Counted from the first letter of the stretch, positions 1-5,594 are shown. The stretch: DNA of 6,475 nucleotides from Ruminiclostridium sp. (GCA_017550775.1 JAFZOA010000412.1:1-6475); one strand, 5' to 3'. Translations and numbers: made by a program. Notes: generated by a model from the sequence alone, not told the origin.

Positions 1-1617
1 GATCGCTGTGTTCGTAAGCTCGTTTATGAGCGCGCCGACATCCGGGTCGGTGCAGTTCGCGGGTATGTGCAGGGTATAATGGTCGCTGTAGTCATAGAAT
101 TCCTTCGACAAATACGCGAGGGTGTCGTCCTTCATATCCTCAAAGTCACCGAGCTCCCACCAGCCCTCGTCGGTGCGGTGCATCTCATATCTGAACCGCT
201 TTTCCGCGGGAGCGTTTTCGTCGTCCGCGCGATGGAAAAGCGACGAGAACACAAGGCTGTTCCCGTTGTCCTCAATGAGAGTTAGCTCTCGGTTCGCTCC
301 GTCCGCTCGGTAAAAGAAATCATTATTGTACTTTATACCGTCGCATTCAAGCTCCGCACAATCTCTGGAAGTATTCATCCAGCGAGTATAAAGGCGCTCG
401 TGGATATACCGGGTAACTATACCTGTCTCGGGGTACATTCCGGCTGTGTCTGTGCGGATATACTTATTCGCAGATGTGATATATTTCTCTCCGTCGTAAC
501 TGCCGAAAAGTTCTTCAACGATAAGCACGTCCGGCTCGTTCGCATACACGGTCATTTTTATCAGTTCGGCAACGTAATCGGTAGAAAGATACAGCTCCGC
601 AATTTCATCGTCGATATACACCATAACGGGACGGTCGCCGTACTGTATGCTGATAGGGTATTCATAGCTGCTATAGCTGTCGTTTATTCCGGAAACATAG
701 AGCTTATCGGTGTTTTCGAGCTGCCATACACCCAGCGCGTAGTCACGGATAAAGCGGGAATAGTCTTCCTCGATCCGCTTCTCGGCTTTTCGGGATCTGT
801 GCGCATAGTGTGTCATTCGCGTGACGAGATCCTGCTTATTGCATTCCGCGAGCGCCAATGAAGACTTGTGCGTAAGGTGTATCGCTTCCGTGAGTTTCCA
901 CACGCCGTTCTCTCTGACCGCGTTTTCCTCGTACACGGTATAGTAGTCCATATCCGGTTTCGCGTAATCATCGGTAATAATGCCGTTCACACAGCAGAAA
1001 AACAGGAATGTACAATCGCTTTCGGTAACATCGGTTATCTTGAAATAATTGTCATTGTTTGTCATATCGTAAGGCTCCGCCGTCCCGTCAACGCGATAAC
1101 CGCCGTTTCCGTCGTCGGTAAAACCGAATTTGTCAAATAAGCTGTCGGCGCATTCCCGCGTATAGATACGATCAAACAGCCTGCGGACGCCCTCGGTGTC
1201 CTTCAGATATTTCCGCACGTCCCGATTCTGACAGGCTGCCCACGCTATGTTGTTGCCTGCGAGAAGCTCGCCTATGACTTCGTTCATATCGTCCGACGAA
1301 TAATCGAATGACTCGATCGCGTCAAGCTGCTTTACGGCGCGTTCGCGCTTCAATACCGGCAGAGAGGTGCGTATATCTTCGCAATAATCCCTAAGACTTG
1401 ATGTGTTTACAAATGCCGTTTCAGCCGCAGCAGATGTTGTCACGGTCGTTGTGCTTGCGACAGCTGTCGTGACTCCCGCAGTCGTAGTTGTAGTTGTTGT
1501 CACTTCATCCGTAACTGCCGAAGTCACCACGGGCTTGTCCGCAGAGGTATCTGCATTACACCCAGACAATACCATAACTGCCGACATCATGGCTGAAAGC
1601 AATTTCTTATATCTCAT
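1..1617 (-). CDS. Secreted lipoprotein with Thr-rich linker, 3' end outside window
   Basis: The frame is open for 539 codons from the ATG at 1617-1615 to the left edge, so the C-terminus is missing. The start is supported by GGGAGG (1625-1630) seven bases upstream. Residues 1-20 form a lipoprotein signal peptide: basic RYKK, a hydrophobic core, then lipobox LSGC with Cys20 as the predicted lipidated residue. Residues 21 to about 70 are a low-complexity Thr/Ala/Val linker including seven consecutive Thr, typical of surface proteins in ruminococci. From about residue 72 the protein is soluble, rich in Asp, Glu and Tyr, with no further membrane segment. I do not recognise the domain and see no catalytic motif. 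The likely location is the outer face of the membrane. It sits alone behind its own promoter and diverges from the integrase region, so I see no operon partner. Confidence in the gene is high and in any function nil. Confidence 0.93.
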   Translation of the reverse strand, partial: MRYKKLLSAMMSAVMVLSGCNADTSADKPVVTSAVTDEVTTTTTTTAGVTTAVASTTTVTTSAAAETAFVNTSSLRDYCEDIRTSLPVLKRERAVKQLDAIESFDYSSDDMNEVIGELLAGNNIAWAACQNRDVRKYLKDTEGVRRLFDRIYTRECADSLFDKFGFTDDGNGGYRVDGTAEPYDMTNNDNYFKITDVTESDCTFLFFCCVNGIITDDYAKPDMDYYTVYEENAVRENGVWKLTEAIHLTHKSSLALAECNKQDLVTRMTHYAHRSRKAEKRIEEDYSRFIRDYALGVWQLENTDKLYVSGINDSYSSYEYPISIQYGDRPVMVYIDDEIAELYLSTDYVAELIKMTVYANEPDVLIVEELFGSYDGEKYITSANKYIRTDTAGMYPETGIVTRYIHERLYTRWMNTSRDCAELECDGIKYNNDFFYRADGANRELTLIEDNGNSLVFSSLFHRADDENAPAEKRFRYEMHRTDEGWWELGDFEDMKDDTLAYLSKEFYDYSDHYTLHIPANCTDPDVGALINELTNTAI

Positions 1618-1712
1618 AGTCCGACCTCCCGAAATCAGTCTCTACTATATAAAACGAATAAAAAGGCAAAATGTAACGCTTTTTTCGGAAACTTCTTCAT
1701 TTTCGTATGGTT

Positions 1713-1754
1713 GCACAAAGCTGTTTGTTAATTTTGCCAATCAGCTTTATGTGC
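1713..1754 (-). promoter_or_regulatory. Stem-loop at the 5' end of the lipoprotein mRNA
   Basis: GCACAAAGCTG (1713-1723) is the reverse complement of CAGCTTTATGTGC (1742-1754) apart from one bulged base, giving an 11-bp stem around an 18-base loop. It begins only a few bases after the predicted transcription start, so it would cap the 5' end of the mRNA. No T-run follows, so it is not a terminator. It could stabilise the mRNA or bind a regulator; which of these is unknown. Confidence 0.5.
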
Positions 1755-1762
1755 CTGATAAT

Positions 1763-1791
1763 ATTATATCACCGTTCTAACTCATTTGCAA
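1763..1791 (-). promoter_or_regulatory. Sigma-A-type promoter of the lipoprotein gene
   Basis: On the minus strand TTGCAA (1791-1786) and TATAAT (1768-1763) are separated by exactly 17 bases. The -10 is perfect and the -35 matches four of six positions. Transcription would start near 1756, giving a leader of about 138 bases before the ATG at 1617. Confidence 0.75.
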
Positions 1792-1827
1792 TACTGCTTG
1801 AAAAAGATTTTGATATCAACTTGAAAA

Positions 1828-2260
1828 ATGCCGTACTTGCCGTACTCAGTGTACCAGCCCGCACGGTTGAGCCGACGAAAAGTACAGCGTGGTACATCTC
1901 GGGTACGTCTGCGGTACAGCGACAAGATTTCTGAAAGCCGCCTGCCGAAATGGTTAGGTGCGTCCGGTACAGCGAGTACAGCAAATTTTAATTCGGTTTC
2001 TGAATATATCAGCAATTTTTTAAGCATACATATTTTTTCCGGTGACTTTGGTGACAGTGGGGACAGGTACAGTAAGCTGCGGATTGACGCGATTGATTTG
2101 TCACCACTTTTGATTGATGTCATCGTTTTTGTCACCGGATCCTCGCAGAAAATCTGTTGAGCAGAACGCGATGATGACGGTTTTTTCTTTGCTGTCACCA
2201 GTGTCACCACGAAAAAATCCGCGAGAGCGGAATAGTTAGTCGCGGAGAATAGCAAGCATA
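1828..2260. other. Motif-rich stretch without a convincing gene
   Basis: ORFs exist on both strands here (for example 1782-2276 minus and 1828-2160 plus), but neither has a ribosome site or a protein I recognise. What stands out is nine GTAC tetramers within 147 bases (1833, 1842, 1851, 1882, 1892, 1903, 1914, 1967, 1976), many 9-11 bases apart, plus a tenth at 2067. GGTGAC occurs at 2041 and 2050, and its complement GTCACC at 2100, 2131, 2194 and 2203. Such 9-base periodicity can come from a decayed tripeptide-repeat coding region (GTS/VPA or GDS/SPL-like patches appear in several frames) or from clustered protein-binding sites. I cannot decide between them. Confidence 0.4.
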
Positions 2261-2263
2261 TGA

Positions 2264-2277
2264 TTTGAGTTCTCAAA
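2264..2277. repeat. Short palindrome
   Basis: TTTGAG and CTCAAA are separated by two bases, giving 6-bp arms. It is operator-sized, but nothing around it shows what would bind. It lies in the gene-free stretch between the GTAC/GTCACC patch and the palindrome at 2362. Confidence 0.3.
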
Positions 2278-2361
2278 CCAACTTTTTCGGCATTTTTCTT
2301 TCAGGAAATCTTGAAATTATTCTCAGAAAAAAGTCACTGACGGCAGGAAGTGCGCACTTAT

Positions 2362-2379
2362 ATACCACGGTCGTGGTAT
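2362..2379. promoter_or_regulatory. Operator-like 18-bp palindrome
   Basis: ATACCACG and CGTGGTAT are perfect 8-bp arms around a 2-base spacer, a form typical of binding sites for dimeric helix-turn-helix repressors. The inner 8-mer CCACGGTC occurs again at 2470-2477, next to the long inverted repeat. No regulator gene is in the window, so the partner is unknown. Confidence 0.4.
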
Positions 2380-2449
2380 CGCGCGGTTTCTGCGGAAACG
2401 AGAATGATCTCGCATTGCTGCTCGACGAAAAAAATATGATCGCTCTCTG

Positions 2450-2477
2450 AAAAAATGACCGCATTTATTCCACGGTC
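2450..2477 (-). terminator. Weak rho-independent terminator candidate
   Basis: On the minus strand GACCG (2477-2473) pairs with CGGTC (2461-2457), and after one A six T follow (2455-2450). The stem is only five base pairs with an 11-base loop, so it would be weak. It lies directly 3' of the long minus-strand hairpin at 2588-2477, which makes the position meaningful. Confidence 0.35.
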
Positions 2478-2588
2478 TTATTGACAACGAGCCTCGATGA
2501 ATATGATAATCGGGCAGCACCGTCAGGCACCCCCGAAGGGCTGCTGCCGGGCTGCCAGCCTATCACATTCATACTCATTGTCAATAAG
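2477..2588 (-). repeat. 112-base long imperfect inverted repeat, candidate structured RNA
   Basis: The outer arms are 2477-2491 and 2574-2588 (15 bp). The next helix is 2497-2508 with 2561-2572 (12 bp). Then 2513-2518 pairs with 2551-2556, and 2520-2522 with 2548-2550. The tip is GCAGCCC, a UUCG loop and GGGGUGC on the minus strand (2544-2527), with one G/G mismatch. The two imperfect positions in the long helices (2488/2577 and 2503/2566) are A/C clashes in plus-strand RNA but G-U wobbles in minus-strand RNA, and the C(UUCG)G tetraloop also exists only on the minus strand. This favours a minus-strand transcript. No protein frame explains it, and I do not recognise a known RNA family. It could instead be a palindromic DNA element such as a replication or transposition site. 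Confidence 0.5.
2481..2510 (+). promoter_or_regulatory. Promoter-like boxes inside the long inverted repeat
   Basis: TTGACA (2481-2486) and GATAAT (2505-2510) lie 18 bases apart. The match is good, but both boxes are within the left arm of the long inverted repeat, and no gene follows before 2990. It may be fortuitous. Confidence 0.3.
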
Positions 2589-2649
2589 CTTTCGCGGCAT
2601 AAACGCTGGCTTAATGTTTCTCGTCGGACTTATTTTTTTCAAGGGAGCA

Positions 2650-2667
2650 TCATAAAAATTTTTATGA
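2650..2667. repeat. Perfect 18-bp AT-rich palindrome
   Basis: TCATAAAAATTTTTATGA is its own reverse complement. It lies about 380 bases upstream of the integrase start, in a stretch with several other inverted repeats. It could be an operator or accessory-protein site. Confidence 0.4.
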
Positions 2668-2697
2668 AAAAATCACTTTTCTACTAAATGCACAAAA

Positions 2698-2781
2698 TAC
2701 TTTTGGTAATCTGTAGTATCTTGCAGAAACTTTAGCAATATGCATAAATGCTTGAAATTCTACTTCAAATAACCAAAAGTA
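2698..2781. repeat. 10-bp inverted repeat spanning 84 bases
   Basis: TACTTTTGGT (2698-2707) and ACCAAAAGTA (2772-2781) are perfect reverse complements separated by 64 AT-rich bases. The position upstream of an integrase gene would suit accessory or arm-type recombinase binding sites, but that is inference. Confidence 0.4.
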
Positions 2782-2798
2782 AGTAAATAATACAGCAG

Positions 2799-2837
2799 AA
2801 TACAACAAGTGTTTCGCACCACACTTGAATTTGTATT
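2799..2837. repeat. Two-part inverted repeat overlapping a promoter
   Basis: CAAGTGT (2806-2812) pairs with ACACTTG (2821-2827) around an 8-base loop. AATACA (2799-2804) pairs outside it with TGTATT (2832-2837). The right outer arm covers the -35 box of the promoter at 2831-2859, so a protein bound here could block that promoter. Confidence 0.4.
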
Positions 2838-2859
2838 AATTTCTCGTCTGTGATAGAAT
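2831..2859 (+). promoter_or_regulatory. Upstream promoter candidate for the integrase
   Basis: TTGTAT (2831-2836) and TAGAAT (2854-2859) are 17 bases apart. Transcription would start about 180 bases before the integrase ATG and include an in-frame ATG at 2885 that opens a 53-codon ORF. That ATG lacks a good ribosome site. Confidence 0.4.
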
Positions 2860-2923
2860 AGGAGCATAGGATTTCCGAGTAACTATGTCACAAAAATGTC
2901 GATACATAAATTTCAAAAAAGTA

Positions 2924-2952
2924 GTGACAGGTCGGAAATTTTATGATATACT
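2924..2952 (+). promoter_or_regulatory. Proximal promoter of the leader ORF and integrase
   Basis: GTGACA (2924-2929) and TATACT (2947-2952) are separated by exactly 17 bases. The start of transcription would be near 2959, about 30 bases before the leader ORF at 2990. Confidence 0.6.
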
Positions 2953-2989
2953 ATTCATAGAATATTCGACTGTCGGAAAGGTAGGATTT

Positions 2990-3046
2990 ATGTACAGACA
3001 GTCAAATACAATCGTCATCTCCACAAGAATGGAGGTGCGCGTATGA
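2990..3046 (+). CDS. 18-aa leader peptide, coupled to the integrase
   Basis: The ORF reads MYRQSNTIVISTRMEVRV and stops at 3044-3046, so its TGA overlaps the integrase ATG (3043-3045) as ATGA. AAAGG at 2977-2981 sits eight bases upstream of the ATG, a better ribosome site than that of the in-frame ATG at 2885, which would give a 53-aa product. Inverted repeat GACTGTC (2968-2974) and GACAGTC (2997-3003) places this ribosome site and start codon in a loop. The arrangement suggests translational coupling or leader control of integrase production. The peptide resembles no excisionase that I know. It could be only a fortuitous ORF, because the integrase has its own GGAGG inside it (3031-3035). Confidence 0.4.
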   Translation: MYRQSNTIVISTRMEVRV

Positions 3047-4233
3047 ACATTCAGGAACGCAGAAACAAGGACGGAAAGATAACATCATATCGCGTCCGCG
3101 TATTTGATCACCGCGATGTCGATACCGGCAAACAGGTGTTCAAAAATCTCTCCGTCAAGTATGACAGCACCAAGAGCGAGAATTGGAACAGAAAGAACGC
3201 AGAGAAGCAGGCAGCAATATTCGAAAAAGGTGTCGAGGAGCAGACGGTCACGGATTCACGAATTACTTTTGCTGAATATGCGGAGTATGTTATCAGGAGT
3301 AAAGAGCAGTCCTGTATTTCGACATCTACGGCATACAATTATCGCTTGCATCTCAAAAAGCTGAAGCCTGTTATCGGACACATTCAGCTGAAAGAACTGA
3401 TGCCGAAAGTTCTGAACAATGCTTACTCGGAATTGCTCAAATCCGGAACATCAAAAAATTACGTTCACGAGCTGCACCTTCTTGTGCATAACGTTCTCGA
3501 AGTTGCATTCAAGGAAGGAGTAATACCGAGAAACTATGCCGATGCTGCAATGCCGCCCAAGCATAACAAGAATACGGTTACGGCATTGAGCGAAGATGAG
3601 ATCAAGGCTTTCTATGAAGCTCTTTATTCCGAGAGCAAGTGGTATGTTTATCAGGTGTTTTTCAGCTTACTTCTTGCAACAGGTTGCCGTATCGGAGAGC
3701 TTTGTGCATTGAGTTGGTCTGACATCAACTTCGATGAAAAATGTATCCATATTCATAAGCACTATGTTTATGATAAGGACGGACGGCACGTCGAAGAAGG
3801 TTGCAAGACTACTGCAGGCGAGCGTTGGCTGTATATGGATGACGGCATTATGGATATGCTATCCGAATATCGTCAGAAGTATCTCTATGGTGCGATCAAA
3901 AAGAAGGAATGGAATATCGACGATATGGCGGTATTTTCATCGACGAAGTATGTGGGAGAGTATATGTTCCCCAATACCGTTCGTGAATGGTTGAAAGCAT
4001 TCGTCAAGCGTCATAACCTTCCGAAGTTTCATCCGCACCAGTTCAGACACACTTCGATCAGCTTGCAGTTGCAGGCAGGAATCAGTGTTCCGGACATCGC
4101 AAAGCGTGCAGGTCACGCCCGCCCGGATGTAACGCTCGGAATTTATGCTCATACGCTCAGGAACAACGACAAGCATATCAGTGAAGTCGTCACACAGGCT
4201 ATCCCGCATTTGCCGTTAGTAAAAGAGGCATAA
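3043..4233 (+). CDS. int: Site-specific tyrosine recombinase (integrase), complete
   Basis: This 396-aa protein has the usual length and plan of Tn916/phage-type integrases. An N-terminal arm-site (AP2-like) DNA-binding domain covers about residues 1-50, a helical core-binding (SAM-like) domain about 74-165, and the catalytic domain about 180-385. The full active site is visible: Arg216 in TGCRIGEL, Lys255 in CKTT, His332 and Arg335 in HQFRH, His358 in AGHARPD, and nucleophile Tyr368 in IYAHT. It would cut and rejoin element and chromosome attachment sites through a 3'-phosphotyrosine link. The start is set by GGAGG (3031-3035) seven bases upstream. The leader ORF overlaps it by ATGA, and two promoter candidates lie upstream. 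No excisionase gene is visible. It converges on the second recombinase fragment, from whose sequence it differs clearly. All key residues are present, so it may be active. Confidence 0.96.
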   Translation: MNIQERRNKDGKITSYRVRVFDHRDVDTGKQVFKNLSVKYDSTKSENWNRKNAEKQAAIFEKGVEEQTVTDSRITFAEYAEYVIRSKEQSCISTSTAYNYRLHLKKLKPVIGHIQLKELMPKVLNNAYSELLKSGTSKNYVHELHLLVHNVLEVAFKEGVIPRNYADAAMPPKHNKNTVTALSEDEIKAFYEALYSESKWYVYQVFFSLLLATGCRIGELCALSWSDINFDEKCIHIHKHYVYDKDGRHVEEGCKTTAGERWLYMDDGIMDMLSEYRQKYLYGAIKKKEWNIDDMAVFSSTKYVGEYMFPNTVREWLKAFVKRHNLPKFHPHQFRHTSISLQLQAGISVPDIAKRAGHARPDVTLGIYAHTLRNNDKHISEVVTQAIPHLPLVKEA

Positions 4234-4256
4234 AGCAGTCGTATTTAATAACAGTT

Positions 4257-4299
4257 GCCCACCTGTTGACCAAAATAAAAAAGTGGTCATCAGGAGGGC
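4257..4299. repeat. 16-bp imperfect inverted repeat between convergent integrases
   Basis: Arms 4257-4272 and 4284-4299 match at 14 of 16 positions around an 11-base A-rich spacer, with TTGACCA facing TGGTCA. No T-run follows on either strand, so a classical terminator is unlikely. The size, imperfect symmetry and place just after an integrase gene would fit a recombinase core site. It could equally be a factor-dependent hairpin that protects both mRNA ends. Confidence 0.4.
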
Positions 4300-4346
4300 A
4301 GATAAACGGCGCGGTTATGCGGAATATTGGAATTGTTTGGTCTATA

Positions 4347-4396
4347 TCTGTCCATTATTGAAGAAAAAACCTGTTTTCTGTCCATTTTGCCTGTCC
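4347..4396. repeat. Short direct repeats (CTGTCCATT)
   Basis: TCTGTCCATT occurs at 4347-4356 and 4377-4386, 30 bases apart, and a third CTGTCC is at 4391-4396, overlapping the end of the minus-strand recombinase ORF. Short direct repeats near an integrase can be arm-type binding sites; here this is only a possibility. Confidence 0.3.
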
Positions 4397-5151
4397 TAAC
4401 TTGCTCTATCTTCCGTGCTGCCTTTTTCTGCGTCCTTTTTGGACGAGAAGTCAAGTACCGATGCGATAGCATTACCGGCTTTAGCCTGAGCCTCCTGGAA
4501 AGCATGAGTATATATTGAGGTCGTTGTGTTGACGGTGCTATGTCCTAATGCGCTCGATACTGTTGTAACGGCCACATTGGCATTGATCAGAGCCGAGGCA
4601 TAAAAGTGTCGCAGGGAGTGAAGCCCGTAAAAAGGAAGGTCGTTCTTCTCGCAAAGCCCCTGTAACCACTTGTACGGCATATTGGGACACATAGGTTCGC
4701 CATTATCCTTCGTGAAGAGTCTTCCAGTCTCAACCCACAGATTACCCATGTTCTTTGCCTGCTGCTCCTGATTTTTCTGCAAATCCCGCAGCAAATCCAT
4801 GACTACCTGCGGGAACTTGAGCGAACGCTGTGACTTGACAGTCTTGGTTGTATCCGTAAAGTATCCGTCAATTTTGGTGTAATAGGATGTTCTGCGAACG
4901 CTGATGACATTGTTATCCCAGTCGATATCATCCCATTCCAAGCCAAGCATCTCTCCGCGGCGGAATCCGCTGTATACTGAAAGAACGAAATATGTACGAT
5001 ATTTCATAGGCTCGTTCTCAGCAAGATTGAATATACGTTCAACTTCGGCGAGAGTATATATCTTCTTTTCTTTCTTTGGCTTCCATGAATTAGGCACGGA
5101 GACGCGAGAACACGGATTATCGGAAAAACGACTTATATCGTCCATGTCCAT
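4396..5151 (-). pseudogene. Tyrosine recombinase, N-terminally truncated remnant
   Basis: The 251-codon ORF keeps a whole catalytic domain: Arg64 in GFRRGE, Lys103 in TTKT, His178 and Arg181 in HSLRH, His204 in LGHS, and Tyr214 in SIYTH. Related integrases are near 380-400 aa, so the arm-binding and most of the core-binding domain are missing. An in-frame TGA lies two codons before the ATG, and no ribosome site precedes it. Recognisable integrase sequence begins around DNPCSRV (about 5121). Residues 1-10 come from DNA that encodes a TnpW-like protein on the plus strand, so the ATG was not the original start. The C-terminal tail is rich in Lys, Glu, Asp and Ser. It is strongly similar to the recombinase at 5918-6475. 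A catalytic fragment could still be made, but without a promoter or ribosome site I regard it as dead. Confidence 0.85.
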
Positions 5152-5232
5152 TTCTCAGAGACAGCGCGGGAGACCGTCACAGACAAACTGAAAAGGCTTA
5201 TCTCAACTGATGAAGAACTCCGTGAGGGATAA
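5110..5232 (+). pseudogene. tnpW: TnpW-like protein, C-terminal remnant
   Basis: Read in the frame ending at the TAA 5230-5232, the plus strand gives IIGKTTYIVHVHFSETAR and then a tail with DKLKRLIS. The IGKTTYIV-x-HF and dKlkRLI blocks are, as I recall it, the signature of the small TnpW proteins carried by clostridial transposons. Their molecular role is not established. Only about 40 residues remain. Upstream the frame soon meets a TGA (5086-5088) and enters recombinase sequence of the opposite strand, so the N-terminus was lost at a junction near 5113-5122. A next gene starts five bases after its stop. The identification comes from memory of the family, not from a search. Confidence 0.65.
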
Positions 5233-5237
5233 CCGTA

Positions 5238-5303
5238 ATGCGTGCATACATAGCCTATTTAGAGAGAAGTATTTATTCGTCTTACATTAGTGAAACCTGT
5301 TAA
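5238..5303 (+). pseudogene. 5' stub of the gene downstream of TnpW
   Basis: An ATG five bases after the TnpW stop is preceded at eight bases by GAGGGA (5224-5229), which lies inside the TnpW tail. This is a classic coupled start. The ORF begins MRAYIAYLE and ends after 21 codons at TAA 5301-5303. The opening resembles many gene starts, including serine recombinases, but is too short to identify. I read it as the surviving front of a gene whose body was removed near 5262. Confidence 0.35.
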
Positions 5304-5567
5304 GATATTAAAATTCATATTATGCCTAAACTTCTCCATAGTACCAGACGGATCAATATACCCGAATTTTAATTTTGACAACGTAGGTCTGTCAAAATCA
5401 ACAGATAATACAGTATCATTACCAATCACAGCATGAACTATGGTATTACTGATAGGCAGCAAAGCAAACATATCGCGTGCTAACTTGGTAAAACCTCGCA
5501 AACCCGCATTAACAGCGAACTTGTGCTGGGTTGTGAAAAGTTGGGAAAAGCGATTAACGAGGTTCAA
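5259..5567 (-). pseudogene. Unrecognised protein fragment, 5' end replaced by tRNA scar
   Basis: The ORF of 102 codons ends with TAA 5261-5259. Its only long-form start is a TTG inside the tRNA remnant (5567-5565) without a ribosome site. An internal ATG at codon 33 also lacks one. The middle (MFALLPISNTIVHAV, then ILSV-like VLSVDFDRPTLSKL, IDPSGTMEKF and HNMNF) reads like a compact conserved domain rather than random sequence, but I cannot name it. The plus strand is also nearly open here (one TGA at 5434-5436), so a spurious ORF remains possible. The best reading is a C-terminal gene fragment cut at the attachment junction. Confidence 0.35.
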
Positions 5568-5585
5568 GTCCTATCTCCGCAACCA
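5560..5585 (+). other. tRNA 3'-end remnant, probable attachment-site scar (initiator tRNA-Met-like)
   Basis: The 26 bases read as the end of a tRNA: T-loop TTCAAGT (5563-5569), T-stem 3' strand CCTAT (5570-5574), acceptor strand CTCCGCA (5575-5581), discriminator A and encoded CCA (5583-5585). Left of 5560 the complementary T-stem fails (CGAGG pairs with CCTAT at only three of five positions), and no D-arm or anticodon arm is present. The ending CGCAACCA is typical of initiator tRNA-Met, whose 1-72 pair is C/A. Integrases of the tyrosine family often recombine at tRNA 3' ends and leave such a partial copy at one element end. The tRNA identity is tentative. Confidence 0.7.
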
Positions 5586-5594
5586 ATTCTAATT

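Noticed and set aside
67..1780. Several plus-strand ORFs across the lipoprotein gene
   Set aside because: They are antisense to a continuous 539-codon minus-strand frame with a signal peptide, lipobox and ribosome site. Their translations look like antisense shadows, and none has a ribosome site.
1782..2276. 164-codon minus-strand ORF and the opposing 110-codon plus-strand ORF as genes
   Set aside because: No ribosome site, low-complexity patches that appear in several frames, and overlap with the lipoprotein promoter. At most decayed coding sequence.
2481..2687. 68-codon plus-strand ORF
   Set aside because: It runs through the long inverted repeat, starts with TTG, has no ribosome site, and its product resembles nothing known.
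2885..2989. Upstream in-frame ATG extending the leader ORF to 53 aa, considered as an excisionase
   Set aside because: Weak ribosome site, the proximal promoter lies inside it, and the sequence lacks the features of excisionases that I know.
4257..4299. Rho-independent terminator between the convergent integrases
   Set aside because: The stem is plausible, but neither strand has a T-run after it.
4904..5191. 95-codon plus-strand ORF
   Set aside because: Antisense to the integrase catalytic domain. The real plus-strand signal at its end, TnpW, is in a different frame.
5500..5585. Intact tRNA gene
   Set aside because: Only the T-loop to CCA part is present. No anticodon arm, D-arm or 5' acceptor strand can be found upstream, and the T-stem is broken.
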